Shown here one piece after another: positions 1 to 6,187 of a DNA stretch of 10,871 nucleotides (positions within the stretch are counted from its first letter, which is position 1; each line of letters opens with the position of its first letter). The notes under the pieces were generated by a model. The model worked only from the letters and a program-made list of their open reading frames with translations, made no database searches and was not told the origin of the DNA. Made by a program: the position numbers and the translations under genes. Origin of the DNA: Collinsella sp. (GTDB taxonomy: Bacteria > Actinomycetota > Coriobacteriia > Coriobacteriales > Coriobacteriaceae); assembly GCA_019419625.1 (NCBI GenBank), contig DXZO01000021.1, forward strand, positions 3,385 through 14,255, written 5' to 3'.

Positions 1-16
1 TGTGTATAAGAGACAG
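1..16. other. Residual Nextera/Tn5 mosaic-end adapter at contig edge
   Basis: The bases tgtgtataagagacag equal the last 16 bases of the 19-bp synthetic Tn5 mosaic end AGATGTGTATAAGAGACAG used in tagmentation libraries. The final GACAG fits the engineered mosaic end and not the natural IS50 outside end, which ends GTCAG in this orientation. A match running exactly to base 1 points to untrimmed adapter at a contig end. Read in frame from base 2 it gives the false N-terminus MYKRQ. Genomic sequence starts at about base 17. Confidence 0.95.
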
Positions 17-1240
17 GCCGACACCGCTCGCCCGACTGCCCCGCACTCCCCCGCCGCGAGCCGCGATCTGGGGACCGCTGTCTCGAACACTGCGAACGCC
101 GTGGGCACCTTTATCGCCCAGGGCGCCTCGGCCATGCGCGAGATGAACGCCGCGAAAAAGGCACTTGCCGATGCCCGCGCCCACCTGGCCGAACTTGAGC
201 AGCGCATTGCCGATCAGGCCGAGGAACTCGAGACGCGCCAGGATATCGCAGGCCGCTACGACCAGATCGTCGCCGACCAGCGCCAGGCGATTGCCACGGC
301 CCAAAAGACTGCAGCGGCCGCCGAGATTGACCGTGATGCCCACGCCTCCAAAGCGACAGAGCTCAAGGGTCAGCTCGAACAAATGAAGACAGAGGATGAC
401 GCGACTGAGCTCCGCCTGAAGGCCGCGCTCGACGCCGTGGAGGCCCGCGAGGCGAGCTCACGCGAGACCGGCAACCGCCTCGTTCGACGTCTTGAGGATT
501 CCAAGCGCATCCGCGACAAGGTGAAGGCAGAGCGAGACGCCGGCATTGCCGCCGCACAACAAACCGTCGACGCCACGCGCGCCCAGCTCGAGACGCTGCG
601 TCATGAGTATGCCGAGCTGCAACGCAATCCCTCGGCAAATCCCGCCAACTATACGGTGCGCACCAGCGAGCTCTCGATGCAGATTTCCGACACGGCAGAT
701 GCCCTGCGTAAAGCCGAAGAAGATGTCCCGCGCATCACCGCCGACCTTGAGCACTCGCTTGCCGCAGCCGAGCAGGCCGTCGAGCAGGCTCAAGCCCCTA
801 TCGCCGACGCAAAACGCGCGCACCAAGCCGTGACGACCGAAGCCGATGCCGCGCGCGACGAGCTGCAGACGGCGAAGACCGCCGCCGCGACTCGTCAGCG
901 CGAACTGCGCGAGAAGATCGCCGCGGAGGACAAGGCACGCCGCGAGCAGGAGCAGACCATCGCCAACGCCCAAGCAGATGCCGCACATGCACAGTCGATC
1001 ATCGAACAGGCGACCGAGGTGCACGACCACCCAGAAATCACTGAGTCGCTTGCAGGATCCTTGGCCCGAGACAAAGCCGAACACGCCGAGACCGAGCAAG
1101 AAGTCGACCAGCTCGAGGCCGCCGAAGACGACGTACGAGAGCGCACCCGCGACTCACGCATCAAATTCACCGGCGCCATCGTCTGCATCGTCGCCGCAAT
1201 CCTGGCGATCATCCTAGTCTGGCTGTTCGCAAGCAAGTAG
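2..1240 (+). CDS. Coiled-coil protein with C-terminal membrane anchor, 5' partial
   Basis: Family not recognised. The frame is open from the window edge to TAG at 1238-1240. The first five codons (2-16) are adapter, so the real start lies beyond the contig end and the apparent GTG start is an artefact. From about residue 45 to 380 the protein is very rich in Ala, Glu, Gln, Arg and Lys, with heptad-like spacing and almost no Gly or Pro except near 211-217 and 262-264. This is typical of long alpha-helical coiled coils. The last 24 residues form one hydrophobic helix (about 389-409) followed by a short tail ending ASK, with basic residues just before it, so a C-terminal tail anchor with the coiled coil in the cytoplasm is likely. 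Resemblance to SMC/RecN-like or cell-envelope tether proteins is only compositional. GC content is high like queA, so it looks native. Confidence 0.7.
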   Translation: MYKRQADTARPTAPHSPAASRDLGTAVSNTANAVGTFIAQGASAMREMNAAKKALADARAHLAELEQRIADQAEELETRQDIAGRYDQIVADQRQAIATAQKTAAAAEIDRDAHASKATELKGQLEQMKTEDDATELRLKAALDAVEAREASSRETGNRLVRRLEDSKRIRDKVKAERDAGIAAAQQTVDATRAQLETLRHEYAELQRNPSANPANYTVRTSELSMQISDTADALRKAEEDVPRITADLEHSLAAAEQAVEQAQAPIADAKRAHQAVTTEADAARDELQTAKTAAATRQRELREKIAAEDKARREQEQTIANAQADAAHAQSIIEQATEVHDHPEITESLAGSLARDKAEHAETEQEVDQLEAAEDDVRERTRDSRIKFTGAIVCIVAAILAIILVWLFASK

Positions 1241-1277
1241 TCATTGGGTGTTCCTATAGTTTTGTCAACCGTCGGGG

Positions 1278-1951
1278 CTACTCCCGGTAGGGCACCCGGT
1301 CGCGCATCACGGCGTATATCGCCCTGAGCCGCTTCCTCGCGACGGCCTTGAGCGCCCGCCCGTGCCCCATGCCCCGCGCCCTGCAGGCCCGGTAGTACTC
1401 GCCGTAGCACCCCGAGGACCTCACCAGGCTGTTGCACGAGAAGATCAGCAGGGACTTGAGCCTCGCGTCGCCGCGCCTGGACGCCCTGACCGACCTCACC
1501 GACGTTCCGGAGCTCCTCACCCTCGGGGCTATGCCGCAGTACGAGGCCAGGTGGTCGTGGTCCGGGAACCTCCCGATGTCGACCGACACCGCGAGCTGCG
1601 CCGCGGTCCTCGGGCCGATGCCGGGCACGGTGAGCAGGCACGCGTAGGTCTCGTCGCCCTCGAGGCCGAGACGGCGGCGCGGCTGGCGGCGAGCCCGGGC
1701 AGGTGGGCGACCCCGAGCCCCGCGGCGCGGGCCCGCCTCACGGCGAGGGACCCTATGTTGCGGAACTGGTCGACGACGACGAGCGTGCCGGCGGGCGCGG
1801 AGGCGAACAGCGCGTCGAGCTCGGCCTCCCTGTTGCGGACGGGGGCGCTGGCCAGCACCTCCCCGTCGCGGTCGACCAGGCAGGCCCAGTGCGATGACTT
1901 GCCGACGTCCAGGCCGAGCACGGCCGCGGGCCTGGTGGATGGCGCTTTCAC
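1278..1951 (-). pseudogene. IS110-family transposase, frameshifted and internally deleted
   Basis: DEDD-type RuvC-like transposase/bridge recombinase relic. The start is GTG at 1951 with an AAGGA ribosome site 7 nt upstream. The N-terminal part (1951 to about 1675) reads AAVLGLDVGKSSHWACLVD, with the first catalytic Asp, then LVVVDQFRNIGSLAVRRARA, ending LPGLAASRAA. The reading then has to change frame. The C-terminal part (about 1675 to the TAG at 1278-1280) holds TYACLLTVPGIGPRTAAQLA, then LASYCGIAPRVRSSGTSVRS and RGDARLKSLLIFS. This is the Transposase_20 domain, with the Ser of the RSSG motif kept. Together the two parts encode only about 225 residues, against roughly 350-400 for the family. 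The middle, including the KTDxxDA-type second and third acidic residues, is gone. The gene cannot make an active enzyme. Confidence 0.85.
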
Positions 1952-2195
1952 GGTGGTATCCTTCCGGTAGTCGTTCGACCGGATGGCCTCCCCCTCGGCA
2001 CTCACATTACCAGCCGCGGCACCTGCCCGGCACTTTCCTATCAGCCGTCGGGGGCGGCGCGTCCCGCGCCGGCAGCACCCAACGGGCCCTCTCGGGGGCA
2101 GGGACGTTCGGCCGTGCGCGGGCGCCCGGTCGGCGGCCCGTTCTGGGCGCGCCTCAATCGTAGCCCGAGACGGTCCCGGGCTGACAATTTCGACT
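1952..2195 (-). other. GC-rich non-coding flank of the IS110 remnant
   Basis: This stretch has no convincing coding frame and is very GC-rich. It lies directly 5' of the transposase start, where IS110-group elements place the bridge-RNA gene and its promoter. Short self-complementary pieces are visible, for example CCGGT/ACCGG around 1964-1982 and AGCCCG/CGGGCT around 2162-2181. I cannot confirm a bridge-RNA fold or guide loops by eye, so this is a positional suggestion only. Confidence 0.35.
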
Positions 2196-2200
2196 GTAAT

Positions 2201-2236
2201 GGACGTTCTTAAACGACTAGTCAAACAAGAACGTCC
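2201..2236. repeat. Inverted repeat 1 of intergenic palindrome cluster
   Basis: Perfect 10-bp arms GGACGTTCTT (2201-2210) and AAGAACGTCC (2227-2236) enclose a 16-nt loop, which itself contains the palindrome GACTAGTC (2215-2222). AACGACTAG occurs in the loop (2212-2220) and again just after the right arm (2239-2247). The right side resembles inverted repeat 3: 2227-2247 and 2340-2360 agree at 16 of 21 positions around a shared CCCCAA. There is no T-run, so a terminator is unlikely. Confidence 0.8.
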
Positions 2237-2256
2237 CCAACGACTAGCCCAATGAC

Positions 2257-2320
2257 GAGAGTGGATAATCTCCCACTTTGAGCCCCCAAGCAGGCCAAAA
2301 ACGGGAGATTATCCGCTCTC
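2257..2320. repeat. Inverted repeat 2 of intergenic palindrome cluster
   Basis: The 18-nt arms at 2257-2274 and 2303-2320 are complementary except for one G-T type position (GAGAGTGG against GAGAGCGG when both are read in the same sense). The core GGATAATCTCCC is perfect. The 28-nt loop contains a run of Cs. No T-tract follows on either strand. It looks like a REP-like or MITE-derived genomic palindrome rather than a terminator. Confidence 0.8.
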
Positions 2321-2325
2321 ATTCT

Positions 2326-2364
2326 GCAGGCACTCATTTAAGTACATCCCCAATGAGTACCTGC
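2326..2364. repeat. Inverted repeat 3 of intergenic palindrome cluster
   Basis: The 13-nt arms 2326-2338 (GCAGGCACTCATT) and 2352-2364 (AATGAGTACCTGC) pair at all but one position across a 13-nt loop ending in CCCC. It begins 6 bases after inverted repeat 2 and shares the CCCCAA-containing segment with inverted repeat 1, which suggests related units of one repeat family. Confidence 0.75.
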
Positions 2365-2386
2365 CGATGCTTTGGCAAAGTCAGCG

Positions 2387-2486
2387 AAAACGCCCCTAAG
2401 CGAGCAAGGTGACGTGAAAGAGGGGGGCATTGACCTTCTGGTCATGCCCGACGATTGAACGTCAGATTGCCGCTTAGGGGGGTTTG
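2387..2486. repeat. About 100-nt long-stem folded element
   Basis: This is an extended inverted repeat. The outer stem CCCCTAAGCG (2393-2402) pairs with CGCTTAGGGG (2471-2480) and extends with AAA/TTT. It continues with GCAA (2404-2407)/TTGC (2467-2470) and TGACGT (2410-2415)/ACGTCA (2459-2464). An internal hairpin GGGCATtGACC (2425-2435), loop TTCT, GGTCATGCCC (2440-2449) sits on top. This hierarchical, nearly symmetric fold suggests a MITE-like repeat or a structured RNA lying downstream of queA. I have a memory of similar intergenic elements in Collinsella genomes, not confirmed here. Confidence 0.65.
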
Positions 2487-2497
2487 CAGCGTCGGCC

Positions 2498-2526
2498 GGT
2501 TACGGCGTTTGTAAAACGCCGTAACC
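2498..2526. repeat. Perfect hairpin overlapping the queA stop codon
   Basis: Perfect 13-bp arms GGTTACGGCGTTT (2498-2510) and AAACGCCGTAACC (2514-2526) enclose a 3-nt loop. The right arm ends on the first base of the queA stop codon (2526-2528, read on the minus strand). At RNA level it would form a strong stem directly at the 3' end of the queA reading frame. No T-run follows on the minus strand, so it is not a classic intrinsic terminator. It may cap the mRNA 3' end or act with the folded element beyond it. Confidence 0.7.
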
Positions 2527-3737
2527 TACAAAATGAGCATCGCGTCGCCAAAGCTGAAGAAGCGGTAGCGCTCTTCGATAGCAGCGGCGTAGGCATCCAT
2601 GATCTGGTCGCGGGTGGCAAGCGCGCTTACGAGCATCATGAGCGTGGAGCGCGGCACGTGGAAGTTCGTGATCAGCGCGTCGACCACGTGATAGGTCGAG
2701 CCGGGCATGAGGTAGAGCTGCGTCGTAGCGTTCTCGCGCGCCACGATGTCGCCGCGGCCGAGCGTATCGGCCCCATCCTCGCGGCCCTCAAAATAGCGCG
2801 CCGTCACGGCCGGATCGGACACCGGTGCCTCAGCGTCAAAGGCGCTCTCGAGCGAGCGTACTGCGGTGGTGCCGACGGCAATCACGCGGTGCCCCTCGGC
2901 CTTCGCCTTATGCACGGCGTCGACAACCTCCTGTGACACGTGGTAGCGCTCGGTGTGCATGACGTGCTGCGTGGGGTCGTCCTCCTCCACCAGACGGAAG
3001 GTATCAATACCCACCTCGAGCTCGACGGCGGCAAACTTCGCGCCCTTGGCCTCGATAGCGGCCATGAGCTCGGGGGTAAAGTGCAGACCCGCCGTAGGAG
3101 CGGCAGCCGAGTGCTCCTCCTTCATGGCGTAGACGGTCTGGTACTTCTCGGGATCGCCCTCGTAATCGGTAATGTAGGGCGGCAGCGGCACGTGACCGGC
3201 AGCATGAATGGCCTCGTCGAGCGTGCGCGGCTCGCCGGCGGCATTGCAGCCGGCCGGCTCAAAGCGCACCAGACGGCCTCCGCGGCTATCGGTGACAAAG
3301 TCGATGACCTCGGCCGTCAGCACCACGGGAGCCCCCTCGGGCGCATGGGCGCCACCGGCGCGATACTCAATCTGAGCACCGGGCTTCAGGCGCTTACCCG
3401 GCTTGACCAGGCACTCCCACACATGGCCGAGCGGATCCACATCCTCACGGCGCTTGAGCAGCAGCGTCTCGACCACGCCACCCGAGCCGGCCTTGCGACC
3501 GATCAGGCGGGCCGGCATCACGCGCGTCTGGTTGATGACGAGCACATCGCCCGGCTCGATATAGTCGATGATGTCGCGGAAGATGCGGTGCTCAACGGTA
3601 CCGCCGTGCTCCAGCGGCTTCCCCGCCTGGGAGCCTTTGCGATCCACCACCAGCAGGCGGCAGGAGTCGCGAGGCTCGGCAGGAGCCTGGGCAATCAGTT
3701 CCTCAGGAAGGTTGTAGTCAAAATCATCGGTACGCAT
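2526..3737 (-). CDS. queA: S-adenosylmethionine:tRNA ribosyltransferase-isomerase QueA
   Basis: QueA transfers and isomerises the ribosyl group of SAM onto preQ1 at tRNA wobble position 34, giving epoxyqueuosine. It is a cytosolic enzyme. The start is ATG at 3737 (MRTDDFDYNLPEELIAQ), because AGAGG lies 5 nt upstream; an in-frame GTG at 3752 lacks such a site. Family motifs are clear: FDYNLPEELIAQAPAEPRDS (6-25), GDVLVINQTRVMPARLIGRK (63-82), SAAAPTAGLHFTPELM (210-225), EVGIDTFRLV (241-250), VGTTAVRSLESA (288-299) and ITNFHVPRSTLMMLVSALA (356-374). At 403 residues it is longer than the usual 340-350. The main extra stretch is near 303-343, between the VGTTAVRSLESA and ITNFH motifs. It lies 134 bases downstream of arcB on the same strand but has its own high-GC composition. 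It is linked by pathway to queH at the far end of the window. Confidence 0.97.
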   Translation of the reverse strand: MRTDDFDYNLPEELIAQAPAEPRDSCRLLVVDRKGSQAGKPLEHGGTVEHRIFRDIIDYIEPGDVLVINQTRVMPARLIGRKAGSGGVVETLLLKRREDVDPLGHVWECLVKPGKRLKPGAQIEYRAGGAHAPEGAPVVLTAEVIDFVTDSRGGRLVRFEPAGCNAAGEPRTLDEAIHAAGHVPLPPYITDYEGDPEKYQTVYAMKEEHSAAAPTAGLHFTPELMAAIEAKGAKFAAVELEVGIDTFRLVEEDDPTQHVMHTERYHVSQEVVDAVHKAKAEGHRVIAVGTTAVRSLESAFDAEAPVSDPAVTARYFEGREDGADTLGRGDIVARENATTQLYLMPGSTYHVVDALITNFHVPRSTLMMLVSALATRDQIMDAYAAAIEERYRFFSFGDAMLIL

Positions 3738-3755
3738 CTTTGCCTCTTTCACAAA

Positions 3756-3786
3756 GCGCGTCAGTCGAAAAAATCGACTGACGCGC
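3756..3786 (-). terminator. Hairpin between arcB and queA, possible terminator
   Basis: Perfect 13-bp arms GCGCGTCAGTCGA (3756-3768) and TCGACTGACGCGC (3774-3786) enclose an AAAAA loop (UUUUU in the minus-strand RNA). It lies 85 bases after the arcB stop and 18 bases before the queA start. Only three Ts follow the stem on the minus strand, so termination would be weak. It could end the arcDAB transcript or structure the queA leader. Confidence 0.55.
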
Positions 3787-3871
3787 GCATCATTCTCCCC
3801 TGTATCCTATCAGCTTGTTGAGAGAAATATAGTATGGCAAACAGATTTGCGACTGTTTTCTCAACGCCCCG

Positions 3872-4882
3872 CTACTTAAGCGTTGCGTACATCACCGCCT
3901 TAATCGTATGCATGCGATTCTCCGCTTCTTGGAAAACACGAGACTTATCGGACTCAAAAACCTCGTCCGTGACTTCCATTTCGGTGACTCCAAACTTCTC
4001 AGCAATTTCGGCACCAACAGTAGTATTAGTATCGTGAAAGCTCGGAAGGCAGTGGAGGAAAATTGCCTCGGGCTTTGCCATAGACATCACCTCAGCGGTC
4101 ACACGATACGGCGACATGAGCTTAATGCGGCTTTCCCACAGCTCTGCGGGCTGACCCATGCCAACCCAAACATCCGTGTAAATTACATCGGCATCACGAG
4201 CGCCTTCCTCAATATCCTCTGTAATGGTAATCGTCGATCCATGCTCGGCCGCAATACGACTACATTCTGCAAGGAGTTCAGGATCATAGGATGTAGCCCC
4301 CTCCGAATTTCCCCCGATTGGACCGCAAGAACAGTAGTTAATGCCGAGCTTAGCGCAAATGACCATGAGCGAATCGGCGACGTTTCCGGCCGCCTTACCA
4401 AAAAATGTAAGTTTCCTGCCCTTAATCTCTCCAAACTCTTCACGCATGGTCAGAATATCGGCAAGCACTTGAGTCGGGTGGAATTCAGTAGTCAGCCCAT
4501 TCCAAACGGGAACCCCAGCTTTTGCAGCAAGCTCCTCAACCTTCGCCTGTTCAAAGCCGCGGTATTCAATTCCGTCATACATGCGGCCAAGGACGCGAGC
4601 CGTGTCCTCAATCGACTCCTTTTTGCCCATCTGGGACGAGCCCGGATCCAAATAAGTTACACCCATGCCAAGGTCAAGTGCACCAACTTCGAAGGCGCAG
4701 CGAGTACGCGTGGAAGTCTTCTCAAATAGCAAAACAATATTCTTGCCTTCAAGGTATTTATGCGGAACACCGGCACGCTTCATGCTTTTGAAGTTAGCAG
4801 AAAGCTCAAGCAGATACTCAATCTCTTCCGTCGTGTAATCAAGCAGCTTCAGAAAACTGCGACCAGCGATATTAACACCCAT
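3872..4882 (-). CDS. arcB: Ornithine carbamoyltransferase, catabolic type
   Basis: In the arginine deiminase pathway ArcB runs citrulline phosphorolysis: citrulline + phosphate to ornithine + carbamoyl phosphate, in the cytosol. Two start codons are in frame. The ATG at 4891 directly abuts AGGAG, while the ATG at 4882 sits 9 nt after it, so 4882 is chosen (MGVNIAGRSFLKLLDYT; 336 residues, normal length). Visible motifs are STRTR (57-61, carbamoyl phosphate), FHPTQVLAD (134-142), DVWVGMGQ (237-244), HCLP (277-280) and the C-terminal ENRMHTIKAVM. Two motifs are off-consensus. The ornithine loop SMG is GMG (241-243), and the usual GDxRNN is GKAAGN (162-167), with its second Asn kept. It is third in arcD-arcA-arcB, starting 32 bases after the arcA stop. 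Catabolic use is inferred from context. Confidence 0.93.
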   Translation of the reverse strand: MGVNIAGRSFLKLLDYTTEEIEYLLELSANFKSMKRAGVPHKYLEGKNIVLLFEKTSTRTRCAFEVGALDLGMGVTYLDPGSSQMGKKESIEDTARVLGRMYDGIEYRGFEQAKVEELAAKAGVPVWNGLTTEFHPTQVLADILTMREEFGEIKGRKLTFFGKAAGNVADSLMVICAKLGINYCSCGPIGGNSEGATSYDPELLAECSRIAAEHGSTITITEDIEEGARDADVIYTDVWVGMGQPAELWESRIKLMSPYRVTAEVMSMAKPEAIFLHCLPSFHDTNTTVGAEIAEKFGVTEMEVTDEVFESDKSRVFQEAENRMHTIKAVMYATLK

Positions 4883-4914
4883 ATTCGCCATCTCCTATCA
4901 CAGTGGATTTGCAA

Positions 4915-6159
4915 CTAAATATCTTCGCGCCAGAAGGGCATGCTCATGCAGCGCGGGCCGCCACGACCGCGGGACAGTTCCTCGGAGGGAACGACCAAAA
5001 GTTCCAAACCGTTCTTGTAGAGCTCATCATTTGTGACAACATTGCGCTCGTAAACACAGACTTTACCAGGAGCAACGGCAAGAGTGTTCGACCCGTCGTT
5101 CCACTGCTCGCGAGACGCCTCAACCATATCGCCGGCACCGCACTCAATAAGCTGCACCTTCTCCACGCCAGTAGCCATTTCAAGAATATGCTCAAGCGTG
5201 TCATCAATCTCTTGAACAGCGACCATTCCCTCAGAGTCACCACGAGTCAGACGATAAACACGAAGGGTCTCAAAAATACCGGGATAAACTGTAAACTTAT
5301 CGAAATCCACCATGGTGCAAACGGTGTCAAGATGCATGTAAGCATAGCCGTTGGGGATTTTAATAGCGTAAACGGTATCGATCTCAGAATTCCCAGATCC
5401 CCAGAACAAATTCTTTGCAAGCTCCTCAATCGCAGCCGCCTCAGTTCGCTGGCTAATTCCAATAGCCAAGGTATGAGCGTTAATGTTAAGCACATCACCG
5501 CCCTCGATATGCCAGGGATTCTTATGGTCGTACCAAATCGGAGTCCCTGCATAATCGGGATGGTATTTGAAAATCGCTTCATAGAAGGGCACTTCACGAT
5601 CTCGCTGTTTCCAATACATATGGTGAAGCAGAACGCCTTTGCCCACAGAAGCAAGAGGATCGCGAGAGAAATATGAACTCGGAAGAGGCTTCAACACCAA
5701 ATCATCGGGCTTCGCATCCTCATTATCCATCATGCTAAGCGTAGTCGAGACGCGAGGCAGCTCAAGGTCACGATAACGATACCCCCCCATAGCCTCAAGT
5801 ACAAACTGATACGAATCTGAAATAGCGTCGAGCTTTTCACGAACAGCCTGCTCAAGCATAGGATTGACAATTCCGCTCTCAGCCATAAATGTATCGGTAA
5901 ACTCAGCGCGAGCCGAGGGGCATGCATCCAGCGCTTCAGCAACGAGTTTCTCCATATAGAGAACTTCAACACCTTCGCTCCTCAGAAGATCCGCAAAGGC
6001 ATCATGCTCCTTTTGAGCCACATCAAGATAGAAACAGTCGTGAATCCAGACATCCTCGAACTCTTCTGCCTTTACGTTCACAAGGTCACGACCGGGGCGG
6101 TGAAGCACAACTTTCTTGAGCTTACCAATCTCGCTGTGTACATTCAGTCCTTTAGGCAT
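4915..6159 (-). CDS. arcA: Arginine deiminase ArcA
   Basis: Hydrolyses L-arginine to citrulline and ammonia, first step of the arginine deiminase pathway; cytosolic. Its 414 residues are the normal family length. The start ATG at 6159 has GGAG 8 nt upstream. The alpha/beta-propeller active-site set is complete: Asp167 in YFSRDP, His217 and Glu219 in HIEGGD, Arg186 and Arg238, His276 and Asp278 in HLDT, NDGSN at 354-358, and the nucleophile Cys404 in GRGGPRCMSMP with gating Arg399. The N-terminal HRPG motif (20-23) is typical. Position 161, normally the Asn of PxPN(L/M)YFTRD that contacts the substrate carboxylate, is Ser. It lies 28 bases after the arcD stop and 32 before the arcB start, so one transcript is likely. 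Base composition is lower in GC than queA. Confidence 0.96.
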   Translation of the reverse strand: MPKGLNVHSEIGKLKKVVLHRPGRDLVNVKAEEFEDVWIHDCFYLDVAQKEHDAFADLLRSEGVEVLYMEKLVAEALDACPSARAEFTDTFMAESGIVNPMLEQAVREKLDAISDSYQFVLEAMGGYRYRDLELPRVSTTLSMMDNEDAKPDDLVLKPLPSSYFSRDPLASVGKGVLLHHMYWKQRDREVPFYEAIFKYHPDYAGTPIWYDHKNPWHIEGGDVLNINAHTLAIGISQRTEAAAIEELAKNLFWGSGNSEIDTVYAIKIPNGYAYMHLDTVCTMVDFDKFTVYPGIFETLRVYRLTRGDSEGMVAVQEIDDTLEHILEMATGVEKVQLIECGAGDMVEASREQWNDGSNTLAVAPGKVCVYERNVVTNDELYKNGLELLVVPSEELSRGRGGPRCMSMPFWREDI

Positions 6160-6187
6160 TCCTGTTACTCCATTTCAGCCATGAAAC

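Larger units (their letters stand above)
1245..2195 (-). mobile_element. IS110-family insertion sequence remnant, internally deleted
   Basis: The remnant consists of a broken IS110-type transposase (1278-1951, minus strand), about 35 bases between its stop and the coiled-coil gene, and a GC-rich non-coding flank upstream (1952 to about 2195). IS110 elements lack terminal inverted repeats and make no clear target duplication, so the outer limits given here are estimates. The left limit is taken just after the coiled-coil gene's stop and the right limit just before the first palindrome at 2201. In IS110-group elements the non-coding stretch 5' of the transposase encodes the bridge RNA. The matching stretch here is 1952-2195, but no RNA fold was verified. 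Confidence 0.7.

Noticed and set aside
895..1641. Minus-strand 248-codon frame joining the IS110 relic and the antisense of the coiled-coil gene
   Set aside because: It reads the transposase in the wrong frame and then runs antisense through the coiled-coil gene. It gives no IS110 motifs.
2387..2486. T-box or other known riboswitch
   Set aside because: It lies downstream of queA on its strand, not in a leader, and I see no T-box or other riboswitch core motif. The near-symmetric fold fits a repeat element better.
2201..2526. CRISPR array
   Set aside because: The repeats are inverted, of different sequence and unevenly spaced. There is no regular direct repeat with spacers and no cas gene.
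2940..3821. Long open frame (293 codons) on the plus strand opposite queA
   Set aside because: It lies antisense to queA, whose product matches its family throughout. The frame is open because of high GC and has no ribosome site or recognisable motif.
3817..3865. Second terminator candidate after arcB (GTTGAGA/TCTCAAC with inner AAACAG/CTGTTT)
   Set aside because: The stems are short, separated by a 15-nt one-sided bulge and lack a T-run. Pairing this weak could be chance.
4903..5676. Open frames of 257 and 273 codons on the plus strand opposite arcA and arcB
   Set aside because: They are shadows of genes with complete catalytic motifs on the other strand. Their composition is unlike a folded protein and there are no motifs.
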